Shown in pieces: positions 1 through 8,056 of a DNA stretch of 64,000 nt. Source of the stretch: Terriglobia bacterium (GTDB taxonomy: Bacteria > Acidobacteriota > Terriglobia > UBA7540); contig DASTAW010000020.1 in NCBI GenBank assembly GCA_035712365.1, forward strand, positions 62,001 through 126,000. Reading direction: 5' to 3'. Numbering within the stretch: position 1 is the stretch's first letter; each line of letters opens with the position of its first letter. The translations under genes and the position numbers were made by a program. Below the pieces are notes generated by a model. The model had not been told where the DNA came from. It did not search any database and saw only the letters and a list, made by a program, of their open reading frames with translations.

Positions 1-2
1 AC

Positions 3-803
3 GGTGAGTGCCAGGCCATTCGGCGGTACGCAGCGTCAGGCGGTTCTGTCTGGGCGACGTTCGAAACGTCCCTTTACAATGAATGGGGAGTGCGCCGCGA
101 AGACTTCGGGCTATCGGACGTTTTCGGAGTTCACACGGCAGGCGATCTGGTCGGGCCTGTTCGCAACAGCTACATGCATATCGACCGGCCGCATCCGATC
201 TCGGATATTTTCAAGAACACGGAAATTCTTCCCGGCACGGAATTTCGTGTCCCCGTCAGTCACCTGAATTCTGGATCGAGTTTCCTCAATCTTATTCCGC
301 AGTATCCCGCGTATCCGCCGGAAATGGTCTATCCGCGCATTGCGAAAACGGAAGAACCCACGGCGGTGTTCCGCGAAGGTTTCGGAGGGTCCGGGAGGGT
401 CGTGTATTTCCCAGGTGACATTGCCCGCACAGCGTGGAAATCGGGCAACCCGGACCTGAACCGCCTCGTCATCAGTTCCGTCAACTGGCTGATGAAAAGC
501 CAGCCTCGTCCCGCGACGGTTGACGGAGAAGGCCTGCTCGAACTCTTTGCGTGGGAAACAGAGACCGGATGCGCCCTCCATATCCTCAACTACACGAATC
601 CCAACGCCATGCGTTCTTCTATTCGGCGGTTCTATCCAATCGGGCCGCTCCGTGTTGCCATCAGGGTGCCGGAAGGGAAAAAGATTTCCGGAGCGCAGGC
701 GCTTCGCGCCGGCCGCAGCCTTTCCTTCAAACAGACGAACGAAATCATGACGGCGGATCTCCCCACCGTAAGAGATTACGAAGTCGTTGCCTTGAGGTAC
801 TGA
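3..803 (+). CDS. Glycosidase-like protein, C-terminal part (5' end outside window)
   Basis: The reading frame is already open at base 3 and ends with TGA at 801-803, so only the last ~266 residues are present. The first visible residues continue directly into the segment around base 90 and align with the second half of the 45491-47689 protein. Shared blocks include a glycine-rich GGSVWATFETSLYNEWGVRR stretch (GGNLVATWETSLYDEWGVRR in the other copy), a GRVVYFPGDIART block and a C-terminal beta-rich region with an LNYTNP motif (LVNLTNP in the other copy). These blocks resemble the class I glutamine-amidotransferase-like (trimerisation) and C-terminal domains of GH42-type beta-galactosidases. 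The catalytic N-terminal barrel lies outside the window, so substrate cannot be given. A strong promoter and leader peptide follow immediately, so this is the last gene of its transcription unit. Confidence 0.75.
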   Translation, partial: GECQAIRRYAASGGSVWATFETSLYNEWGVRREDFGLSDVFGVHTAGDLVGPVRNSYMHIDRPHPISDIFKNTEILPGTEFRVPVSHLNSGSSFLNLIPQYPAYPPEMVYPRIAKTEEPTAVFREGFGGSGRVVYFPGDIARTAWKSGNPDLNRLVISSVNWLMKSQPRPATVDGEGLLELFAWETETGCALHILNYTNPNAMRSSIRRFYPIGPLRVAIRVPEGKKISGAQALRAGRSLSFKQTNEIMTADLPTVRDYEVVALRY

Positions 804-815
804 CTCGTAAAGCCG

Positions 816-844
816 TTGACATTCAAGGCGTGCTTCGTTAGAAT
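816..844 (+). promoter_or_regulatory. Sigma-70-type promoter of the sulfite reductase operon
   Basis: TTGACA (816-821), a 17-base spacer and TAGAAT (839-844) make a near-consensus housekeeping promoter. The expected transcription start near 851 is only about 7 bases before the ATG of the cysteine-rich leader peptide at 858, so the leader would be translated from a nearly leaderless mRNA. Confidence 0.75.
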
Positions 845-857
845 AGCTTTTAGTCCT

Positions 858-926
858 ATGGGCAAGAGACTCCACAGCGGCGATTGCATGTGTTGTTGCA
901 CATCCGCGCCGGCGTGTGGTGGGTAA
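858..926 (+). CDS. Cysteine-rich leader peptide (22 aa)
   Basis: ATG at 858-860 to TAA at 924-926 encodes 22 residues, of which five are Cys (positions 10, 12, 13, 14 and 20), including three consecutive Cys codons at 891-899. It lies between a strong promoter and a terminator hairpin, directly upstream of a sulfite/nitrite reductase gene, whose pathway ends in cysteine. No convincing Shine-Dalgarno precedes the ATG, which is close to the predicted transcription start. An in-frame ATG at 888 would give a 12-residue version that keeps four of the five Cys. Family knowledge: polycysteine short ORFs act as cysteine-responsive attenuators in mycobacteria; regulation by cysteinyl-tRNA supply here is inferred from layout. 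Confidence 0.75.
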   Translation: MGKRLHSGDCMCCCTSAPACGG

Positions 927-966
927 TTTTAACCGTTATTTAGATCAGGAATAATACGAACCCACC
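918..966 (+). promoter_or_regulatory. Candidate antiterminator pairing of the cysteine attenuator
   Basis: GGTGGGT at 918-924, the last two codons of the leader plus the first base of its stop, is exactly complementary to ACCCACC at 960-966, the 5' arm of the terminator. It duplicates the terminator 3' arm (GGTGGGT, 985-991), so the two compete for the same partner. A ribosome stalled on the Cys codons at 891-899 would leave 918-924 free; one that reaches the stop would cover it. This is the logic of amino-acid attenuators such as trp or his. Confidence 0.65.
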
Positions 967-1002
967 GTCGGAACAAACACTGGCGGTGGGTTTTTGATTT
1001 TT
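959..1002 (+). terminator. Intrinsic terminator of the attenuator, just before sulfite reductase
   Basis: ACCCACCG (960-967) pairs perfectly with CGGTGGGT (984-991); an extra A-T pair (959/992) is possible. The loop is 16 bases. A T-rich tract follows (TTTTT at 991-995, then TTTTT at 998-1002). It ends one base before the GGAG ribosome-binding site (1003-1006) of the reductase ATG at 1017, so it terminates before the structural gene rather than after one. Confidence 0.8.
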
Positions 1003-1016
1003 GGAGCGGCGACACG

Positions 1017-3275
1017 ATGAAAGTTTCGAATCCATTGTGGAGGGAGCGTCTGGAGGGAAGGATGCCGCCGGCGCTCGCGCGCGAGCTTGACATTTTCGAG
1101 GCCGAAATCAGCCTGAAGAAGCTAGGCAAGCTCGAAGACCGCGTATTTGCGGAAACGCGCCTGCGCAGAGGCGCCTACGGACAGCGCTATGACAACGGCG
1201 AGCGGCATGACGGGACGAAGGTCCAGCAGATGGCTTACGCCCGGCGCGAATTGACCAAAGGGCCGAACACGCTGTGGGACGCCCCAGGGATGCAGCGCAT
1301 CAAGATTCCAGGCGGGGGCCTCGACGCCGCGCAGCTTGAAACTTTGGCTGATCTGGCCGAAGAATATTCCGACGGCATCGCACACATCACCACCCGCCAG
1401 GACGTACAACTGCACTACGTCCATATCGAGGATACGCCCTCGATCATGCGCAGGCTCGCCGCTGCCAACATCACGACGCGAGAGGCTTGTGGCAACTCCG
1501 TGCGGAACGTGACGGCCTGCCCGTACGCCGGCGTCTGCGAGGATGAAGTTTTTGACGTGACGCCATATTCCAAAGCGCTTTCAAGATTCCTTTTGGGGCA
1601 TCCGGACACCCAGCAATTCGGCCGGAAGTTCAAGCCGTCATTCAGCGGCTGCTCGCAGCACGCCTGCGCTCTCGCCAATTTGCACGACATGGGCCTGGTG
1701 GCCGCAATACGTGTGGAGAACGGGGAAGAGAAGCGCGGCTTCGCCCTGTATGTAGGAGGAGGCCTTGGGGCCGTTCCTTATCAGGCAAAGCTGTTTGATC
1801 CGTTCGTCCCTCTGGAGGAGCTGCTGCCGCTGGCGCAGGCCATCTCGAGGGTGTTTGCACGGCTTGGAGAGAAGAAGAACCGCAGCCGCGCCCGCCTGAA
1901 GTTTCTGGTCCAGGATTTGGGAATCGAAAAATTCCGCGAACTAGTTCTGGAGGAGCGCAAGATATTGGAGCCGGACCCGCGATGGACGGGTTACATCACA
2001 GAAGCTGAGCAGTATAAGGAAGATCCCCTGAAGCCCGCGGGCAAGTTGCAGCAGCAGATCGGTTCAGAGACCTTCCAACGATGGCTGAAGACCAACATCC
2101 GGCCGCAGCGGCAGAAAGGTTATGTGGTTGCGACGGTTACGCTGCCGATCGGGGATATTACCGCGCGCCAACTGAGGGCGCTGGCGGATGTTGTGCGGCA
2201 ATTCACAAAGGAAACCGTGAGGACAACGGTGGAGCAGAACATCGTCATCCGCTGGGTGAGTGAAAGCGACTTGCCTGAACTCCACCAGGCGCTCGATGCC
2301 GCCGGACTAGGATCTCCGGGCGCGGGAAGCATTGTTGACGTTGTCGCCTGCCCAGGAACCGACACGTGCAAGTTGGGCATATCCTCTTCACGGGGTCTCG
2401 CCGGCGAACTACGGAACCGCCTGATCGAAAAAAGCTATCAGTTGGATGAGGCGGTCAAGGACCTCCACATCAAGATCAGCGGCTGCTTCAACAGTTGCGG
2501 CCAGCACCACGTGGCGGACCTGGGATTCTATGGCGTCAGCCGCAAGATGTCGGGATACGCCGTGCCGCACTTCCAGGTGGTACTGGGCGGCGAATGGGCG
2601 CACAACGCAGGCTCCTATGGCTTGCCGGTGGTGGCCGTCCCGTCAAAGAATATTCCTGAAGTGGTGAGCCGCCTGACCGACCGCTACGTGGCGGGCCGGC
2701 AGAGCGGAGAGTGCTTCAAGGACTTTATCAAGCGGATCGGAAAGGCGGAGGTGAAGAAACTTCTTGAAGACCTGACGCGTCCGCCCGATGACGCGAGGGA
2801 CCGCTCGTTTTTCAGGGACTGGGGCGACCCTCGCGAGTACACGCTGGGCGATATGGGTGTGGGCGAGTGCGCCGGCGAAGTGATTTCAGCCACCGACTTC
2901 GAACTGGCTGCGGCTGAAAGGCTCCTGTTCGAGGCGCAGGTGGCCTTCGAAAATGATGAGATTGAGCGTGCAGGCAAGGCTGCCTATCAGTCCATGCTTC
3001 GCGCCGCCAGGGCGCTGGTCAAGACCGAATTGCCCGGCATTCCCGATGACCCCGATCAGATAGTTTCTGAATTCCGCGGGCGGTTCTACGACACGCAAAG
3101 GTTCTTTGACACATACGCGGGCGGCAAGTTCGCTCAGTATCTGTTTGCCGCGCACGAGAGGGCTGGGGTTCCTTACACGGCCGACTCGGTGCGCCTTCTG
3201 ATCGACGAGGCAGGGCTGTTCATCGAAGCCTCGCACAACTTCTCCAGCCGGGCAGAAGTACCGGCTGCGGTCTGA
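1017..3275 (+). CDS. Ferredoxin-type sulfite (or nitrite) reductase, siroheme/[4Fe-4S]
   Basis: This 752-residue protein has the two-fold repeated architecture of assimilatory sulfite/nitrite reductases: a ferredoxin-like half with the TTRQDVQLHYVHIED substrate-site block near residues 125-139, then siroheme/Fe-S halves. The four cluster ligands are visible as Cys445-X5-Cys451 and Cys490-X3-Cys494. The six-electron reduction of sulfite to sulfide (or nitrite to ammonia) occurs in the cytoplasm. Sequence alone does not separate the two substrates, but the cysteine-rich leader and attenuator in front argue for sulfite. About 150 residues beyond the usual end (from ~600) form an extra Ala-rich helical region, possibly HEPN-like, whose role is unknown. 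ATG at 1017 follows GGAG at 1003-1006. Confidence 0.9.
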   Translation: MKVSNPLWRERLEGRMPPALARELDIFEAEISLKKLGKLEDRVFAETRLRRGAYGQRYDNGERHDGTKVQQMAYARRELTKGPNTLWDAPGMQRIKIPGGGLDAAQLETLADLAEEYSDGIAHITTRQDVQLHYVHIEDTPSIMRRLAAANITTREACGNSVRNVTACPYAGVCEDEVFDVTPYSKALSRFLLGHPDTQQFGRKFKPSFSGCSQHACALANLHDMGLVAAIRVENGEEKRGFALYVGGGLGAVPYQAKLFDPFVPLEELLPLAQAISRVFARLGEKKNRSRARLKFLVQDLGIEKFRELVLEERKILEPDPRWTGYITEAEQYKEDPLKPAGKLQQQIGSETFQRWLKTNIRPQRQKGYVVATVTLPIGDITARQLRALADVVRQFTKETVRTTVEQNIVIRWVSESDLPELHQALDAAGLGSPGAGSIVDVVACPGTDTCKLGISSSRGLAGELRNRLIEKSYQLDEAVKDLHIKISGCFNSCGQHHVADLGFYGVSRKMSGYAVPHFQVVLGGEWAHNAGSYGLPVVAVPSKNIPEVVSRLTDRYVAGRQSGECFKDFIKRIGKAEVKKLLEDLTRPPDDARDRSFFRDWGDPREYTLGDMGVGECAGEVISATDFELAAAERLLFEAQVAFENDEIERAGKAAYQSMLRAARALVKTELPGIPDDPDQIVSEFRGRFYDTQRFFDTYAGGKFAQYLFAAHERAGVPYTADSVRLLIDEAGLFIEASHNFSSRAEVPAAV

Positions 3276-3294
3276 ACGCAGAAAACCGGACCCG

Positions 3295-3876
3295 ATGGAA
3301 TTGCAGCACATCAACGTAAAGCTTCTGCTGAAAAAAGACCATGAGGAACTCGACCTCGCGCCCCTGATTCCGGTGTTTCATTCCTGGATACAGATGCAGG
3401 GTTGGGACGAATTGCTGCTGGACGTGGCCGACTACCGCCACGTTTTTGCTGGCCCCGGCGTCATCCTGATCGGACACGAGGCGAACTACAGCGTTGACAA
3501 TACCGGCAACCGCCCGGGCATTCGTTACAATCGAAAGGCCGCATTGGAAGGCAGCAATCAGGACCGCCTGAGACAGGCCACGGCCGCCGCGCTCAAAGCC
3601 TGTCGCCGTTTTGAATCGGACCCGCGGCTGAACTCAGCCTTCCTCTTCAACGGCCAGGAGATCGAGATTTCAATCAATGACCGCCTGTTGGCCCCGAACA
3701 ATCCGGAAACCCGGGAGGCCGTTCAGCCGGACCTTGCACCTCTGCTCCAGAAGTTGTTTGCGGGCGGGGGATATTCTCTCTCTTACGAAAATAGTCCGCG
3801 GAACCTGTTCTCAGTTTTAGTGACGTCCTCAGGCGCCTTCACGATCGAAGCATTGCTGCAAAATCTTTTAGATTAG
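3295..3876 (+). CDS. Uncharacterised protein encoded with the sulfite reductase
   Basis: A 193-residue soluble protein beginning 19 bases after the reductase stop on the same strand, so very likely cotranscribed and under the same attenuator. No signal peptide or membrane segment is seen. A conserved-looking central block, HEANYSVDNTGNRPGIRYNRK near residues 61-81, is rich in polar and basic residues, and the rest looks like a mixed alpha/beta fold with an acidic N-terminal half. I do not recognise a family. Position suggests an accessory role in sulfur assimilation such as reductase maturation or partner binding; this is inference from context only. Confidence 0.7.
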   Translation: MELQHINVKLLLKKDHEELDLAPLIPVFHSWIQMQGWDELLLDVADYRHVFAGPGVILIGHEANYSVDNTGNRPGIRYNRKAALEGSNQDRLRQATAAALKACRRFESDPRLNSAFLFNGQEIEISINDRLLAPNNPETREAVQPDLAPLLQKLFAGGGYSLSYENSPRNLFSVLVTSSGAFTIEALLQNLLD

Positions 3877-3972
3877 GGCCATGGGAGATGCCTCTGGGAC
3901 CCCGCTCAGGTGGCAACCAGCTACGTGGCGCCCGACCTGCCTAAGATTTCACTGAACATTTCAACGTAGGCT

Positions 3973-4001
3973 TTGGCTAAACGGCCGAACGCGAGTACAA
4001 T
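3973..4001 (+). promoter_or_regulatory. Promoter of the TonB-dependent receptor gene
   Basis: TTGGCT (3973-3978), 17-base spacer, TACAAT (3996-4001). The start codon at 4011 lies nine bases after the -10 box, so the mRNA would be leaderless or nearly so. No Shine-Dalgarno is present before the ATG, which fits. Confidence 0.55.
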
Positions 4002-4010
4002 ACAAGTTCC

Positions 4011-7000
4011 ATGTCCGGTTCAGTCAATTGCCTGATTCGTACCCTCTGCGGCGTGATGCTCTTGATCGTCGCGTTGTCGGCGCCTGGGTTTGCTCGCGCC
4101 TCCTGGAGCGGCGTTCTAAGCGACAGTGCTGGAAATCCTGTCGCTGGCGCGGTAGTCAGGCTGCACTCACCGAGTGGAAGGCTCGATTACTCCGCAGTCA
4201 CATCTTCGGTTGGCGCCTTCATGCTTGGCGGCATTGAGGCGGGCAATTACCAGCTTGCGGCCAGCAAGGACGGCGAGACCTGGAGGACTTCGACTCCGGT
4301 TGCCATCAAGGACGGACTCAGTCTGACCGCCGGGTTGCGCCTCTCTTCTGTGAATCAGCAACTTCAGTTGATGGCTGGGGCCGAGGGTTCCTCCCAGCGG
4401 GCCACCGGGGGTGAGAACCTCTCCAGCAAGGAAGTCTCCAGCCTGCCCCTCAACGAACGGGACTTCAGTAAATTGCTGCTGCTGGCAGCCGGCACCATGA
4501 CCGATACAAACGGAAGCGCCAACTTCACCCAGCAGTTTGCGGTGAACGGCCAGCGCGCCACCGCAACGGTTTTTGCGATGGACGGGATTGACACCACAGA
4601 CCCCGAGATGGGCGGCGCAACCTTTCCCAACTTCAATGTCGATGCGATCCAGGAAGTGCAGCAGAGTTCCGGGGTGATGCCTGCGGAGATCGGCCACGGA
4701 GCTGCCAGCTTTACCAATGTGGTCACCAAATCCGGCGCCAACCAGATCCACGGCAGCGTCTTTGAGTTTGTCCGTAATTCGGCGTTCGACGCGCGGAACT
4801 TCTTTGACCGCCAGAACGCCATGGATCCGCGCCGCATTCCTCCTTTTACCCGCAATGAGTTTGGCTTTACGACGGGAGGGCCGATGGTCATTCCCGGGGT
4901 CTATAATGGACGAAACAAGACCTTCTTTTTCGGTGAGTATCAGGGGTTCCGGCAGGTGCTGGGCACCACACAAGTCTTTGCCGTCCCAACGGCGGCGGAA
5001 CGCAATGGGATCGATACCACCGCATACGCTGGCGATACGCTGACGGTGCCCGTCAGCCCGGAAATTGTGCCGGTGCTGAACGGTTACCCGATGCCGAACG
5101 ATCCGCAGGGCGCCTATGGGGCCAGGACATACGCAGCGTCTTCTAAAGTTTTTACAGGAACGGACCAGTTTTCAATTCGCGTCGATCATCGCATTTCGGC
5201 TGAATCGTCCCTGTTCATGCGCTTCAGCTATAACCAGATCACCGGCCCGGTAACCAACCCTGATCAGACGGCCATCGACCCCAGTTTCGGCATCCAGTAT
5301 TTCGATCACCAGCGGAATGCGGGCTTGAAATATTCTCGGACCTGGTCACCTCATCTGACCTCTGTTACTTCAATTGGCTATACTCGGAGCACGCCCTTCT
5401 TTCCCGCCAGTAACCATTCCCAGCCCGCCATTACCTTCAGCGACGGCCTTTATGAATCTTACAATTCTGCTGATGGGTCCATCACGGGTTCCTTCGGAAA
5501 TCTCTTGCAGTTTAAGCATGACATGGCCGACATCCAGGGCAACCACACGTTCAAGTGGGGCATGGAGATCCGTGTAAACAGGGACGCCACAATTTGGGGC
5601 CTGAATCCCAACGGCCTGTATACTTTCGGCGGTGGGACCGCATACTCGCCCGTCGCCATTTCATCGGCAAGCGGGCAGCATGATGTGCAACCGGGAGACC
5701 CATTACCGGATACGCTGGCAGGTTTTCTGACCGCGTCGCCCTATTTGTATACTGTCAGTGCAATTTCAGACATAACTCCGGGCGGCGATCGTTTTGATGA
5801 GGCGGGCGTGCGGCGTCAGGCATACAACTTTTACTTCCAGGACAGTTGGAGAGCAACGTCGCGCCTGGCGGTTGATTATGGCCTGAGGTACGAGGCAAAT
5901 AGCCGCATCGCAGAAGTGCACAAGCGGACTTCGTTGCCTCTTATCGTAGGGCAGAACGGCTCCAGCGTGCCTTTTTGGGCCCCTGGAGCGAAACAGAACT
6001 TCGTTGTGAATCCACAACCTCCCTACACCAGAGATTTGAGTGGCTGGGGACCACGCCTATCCGTAGATTATCGTCTGAACGATCATACGACGCTGCACGC
6101 GGGTGGAGCAATCAATACGCTGCTGACGAACCTGTGGCAGGACAACTTCATGACTGGAAACATCCCATACCTGTTCACTCCTTATGCTTCCGCTGCTCCG
6201 GGTATTCCCGTGCCATTCAGCAACTCGATAGTGCACGTACAGCTCCCGCCGGTTTACACTCCTGGCGGTCAGCCCGTGTTTCCGACGGGTAACACTGCTG
6301 ACGTCCCCCCCAACACGGCAATCGATATTCAGCGGTTCCAGAATGATCTGGCTGCGCTGACGCCGGGAAATCAGATCCAGGCTCTCTCAACTTTTGGCGT
6401 CGCCAAGGATTTTCGCAATGGCTATATCGAAAGTTACACCGCCGGGCTGGACCATGACTTCGGGTCTTTCAAACTCAGCGCCAACTATGTGGCCACTGCC
6501 GGAGTGCACCTCGCGAGTATTTTTTCTCCGAATAGTTACAGCGGCGCTTCCCCGGACTTCGCACCGTTTACCCAGTTCAACTCCGCGGGCCAGGTAACGG
6601 GAGGCTTCGGGTCCGAAAGTTTGATGACCACACGGTCGCATTCCACCTATCACTCATTCCAGACCAGCCTGAGCAAGAACTCTGCCGAGTGGGGTTTGGG
6701 ATTCCAGGCCAGTTATACTTTCTCCAAGTCGCTCGATGACACGAGTTCGGCCCTGGGGAACCTTTCCGGAGGGCCTGGAGTCGTTCTTCAGACCTTGCCG
6801 CAAAACCCCTGGAATCCCGGAGCAGACAAAGGTCCCTCCTATTATGACGTGACCCAAGTCTTTGCCCTAAGCCTCATTCAGGCGCTTCCCTTCAATCGCA
6901 TCAGCTTCCTGAGGCCGTTGGGGAAATCCGTAACTGAGGGATGGCAGTTCCTGAACATTACAACTCTGATGACGGGACTGCCATTCACGGTTTACTCCGG

Positions 7001-7439
7001 CATTGAACAGACGGGGGCAGGTACGTCGGGCGCAGACCGGCCGGACCAGATTGCTCAACCCAGCTTTTCAACCAGCCGCGCCGTTCGGGAAGACTATTTT
7101 GGACTTGGCACGCGCAACGCCTCCTTCTTTACGACGCCGATCCACGTGGCGGGAGGTACTGGCCCCAACCAGGGGGTCTTCGGGACCCTTGGCCGTAATA
7201 CGTTCCGTGGACCTCAGTACCACAACCTCGACGTTGCCTTGATCAAGGACACATCTTTTGGAAGGCGGGGCGCCGGGGAGTTGGGTATTCTGCAATTCCG
7301 TGCGGAATTCTTCAATGCTCCCAATCTGGTGAATTTTGGCACCCCTTCCAATGTGCTGAGGGGCAGCGGTTTTGGTATTGTCAGCAAGACGGCCGGGACC
7401 TCTCGACAGATCCAGTTTTCGCTACGTTTGATCTACTGA
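4011..7439 (+). CDS. TonB-dependent receptor with carboxypeptidase-like regulatory domain (Oar-like)
   Basis: A 1142-residue outer-membrane protein. Residues ~1-30 are a signal peptide ending near an Ala-rich site. Residues ~30-110 form a carboxypeptidase-regulatory-like beta sandwich (GNPVAGAVVRLHSPSGR). A plug domain follows, with the PLNERDFSKLLLLAAGT and NGQRATATVFAMDGID blocks that mark the large acidobacterial Oar-like receptors. The remainder is a long beta barrel ending in the aromatic C-terminal strand QFSLRLIY. Such receptors import oligosaccharides or other bulky ligands using TonB energy; the ligand cannot be read from sequence. The gene stands alone between two intergenic gaps. 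The TonB-type gene at 41427 is broken, so its energiser must be elsewhere. Confidence 0.9.
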   Translation: MSGSVNCLIRTLCGVMLLIVALSAPGFARASWSGVLSDSAGNPVAGAVVRLHSPSGRLDYSAVTSSVGAFMLGGIEAGNYQLAASKDGETWRTSTPVAIKDGLSLTAGLRLSSVNQQLQLMAGAEGSSQRATGGENLSSKEVSSLPLNERDFSKLLLLAAGTMTDTNGSANFTQQFAVNGQRATATVFAMDGIDTTDPEMGGATFPNFNVDAIQEVQQSSGVMPAEIGHGAASFTNVVTKSGANQIHGSVFEFVRNSAFDARNFFDRQNAMDPRRIPPFTRNEFGFTTGGPMVIPGVYNGRNKTFFFGEYQGFRQVLGTTQVFAVPTAAERNGIDTTAYAGDTLTVPVSPEIVPVLNGYPMPNDPQGAYGARTYAASSKVFTGTDQFSIRVDHRISAESSLFMRFSYNQITGPVTNPDQTAIDPSFGIQYFDHQRNAGLKYSRTWSPHLTSVTSIGYTRSTPFFPASNHSQPAITFSDGLYESYNSADGSITGSFGNLLQFKHDMADIQGNHTFKWGMEIRVNRDATIWGLNPNGLYTFGGGTAYSPVAISSASGQHDVQPGDPLPDTLAGFLTASPYLYTVSAISDITPGGDRFDEAGVRRQAYNFYFQDSWRATSRLAVDYGLRYEANSRIAEVHKRTSLPLIVGQNGSSVPFWAPGAKQNFVVNPQPPYTRDLSGWGPRLSVDYRLNDHTTLHAGGAINTLLTNLWQDNFMTGNIPYLFTPYASAAPGIPVPFSNSIVHVQLPPVYTPGGQPVFPTGNTADVPPNTAIDIQRFQNDLAALTPGNQIQALSTFGVAKDFRNGYIESYTAGLDHDFGSFKLSANYVATAGVHLASIFSPNSYSGASPDFAPFTQFNSAGQVTGGFGSESLMTTRSHSTYHSFQTSLSKNSAEWGLGFQASYTFSKSLDDTSSALGNLSGGPGVVLQTLPQNPWNPGADKGPSYYDVTQVFALSLIQALPFNRISFLRPLGKSVTEGWQFLNITTLMTGLPFTVYSGIEQTGAGTSGADRPDQIAQPSFSTSRAVREDYFGLGTRNASFFTTPIHVAGGTGPNQGVFGTLGRNTFRGPQYHNLDVALIKDTSFGRRGAGELGILQFRAEFFNAPNLVNFGTPSNVLRGSGFGIVSKTAGTSRQIQFSLRLIY

Positions 7440-8056
7440 TTTTCCGCTGCTTTGTCGCGCTTGTCCCTTAAACTGACTGCACGGCGATTGCGAAACGGCG
7501 ACTGCGTTTACAATTAAAATAACCTCCCTGCGCTCCCGTCCTGGCTGTATTGCCTCTAAAGCCCAGGCCAGTTCCTGGCGATCAGGAACTTTTGGGGAAG
7601 ATACTCTCCCGTGGCCGCACAAACGCTACTACTCAGGTATTGGTGTGATTTCGACCAGTTTTGCTGAGGAGGAAGGCGAAGAGCAAATAGCCCAGCCGGC
7701 AGCTATACCTTCTGGCTTCAACTGGAAGTTACGTCACCGTTTTTCTGAGCATTTTTTACACGCCTGCTACTATTACTTGATTTCAACCAAATAACGATAT
7801 GCAATAACTGGTATTTACCGCCTAGGTAATTTCCCTTGACGCAGCATTTGGTCTGTGCGTATATTGGACACAATGAGACCGCGCGCGACCATTGTGACGG
7901 GCCCTGGTTTGGGAGGGGGAATCACGTCGATAGACTGATCGCCCCGGATCACGGGTCCGACATGCATTCGCGCAAGTGCCGGGGATTTGAGTCGGGGCGA
8001 CCTGTACAACCGCTGTTGAGTCGACCGTAGCGAAGACGAAACAGGATAGGGGACAA
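7440..8056. other. 617-base intergenic region before the polysaccharide locus
   Basis: No ORF here looks like a protein. It holds a CCTAGG palindrome (7821-7826) repeated twice upstream of the next regulator, and a sigma-70-like promoter (7836-7865) 190 bases ahead of the LuxR-type gene. The ~190-base leader downstream of that promoter is GC-rich (around 7890-8000) and could fold, but no known riboswitch was recognised. Confidence 0.5.
7836..7865 (+). promoter_or_regulatory. Probable promoter of the LuxR-type regulator
   Basis: TTGACG (7836-7841), 18-base spacer, TATATT (7860-7865). The CCTAGG palindrome at 7821-7826 ends ten bases upstream of the -35 box, a usual place for an activator site. 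Confidence 0.5.

Noticed and set aside
111-875. A 254-codon minus-strand ORF opposite the first gene
   Set aside because: Low-complexity, Arg-rich translation with no recognisable motif, lying over a coding frame that has clear homology to the second glycosidase-like gene.
804-1016. SAM or other sulfur-related riboswitch before the sulfite reductase
   Set aside because: The region is fully accounted for by promoter, short Cys-rich ORF, antiterminator and terminator; no SAM-I-type core could be recognised.
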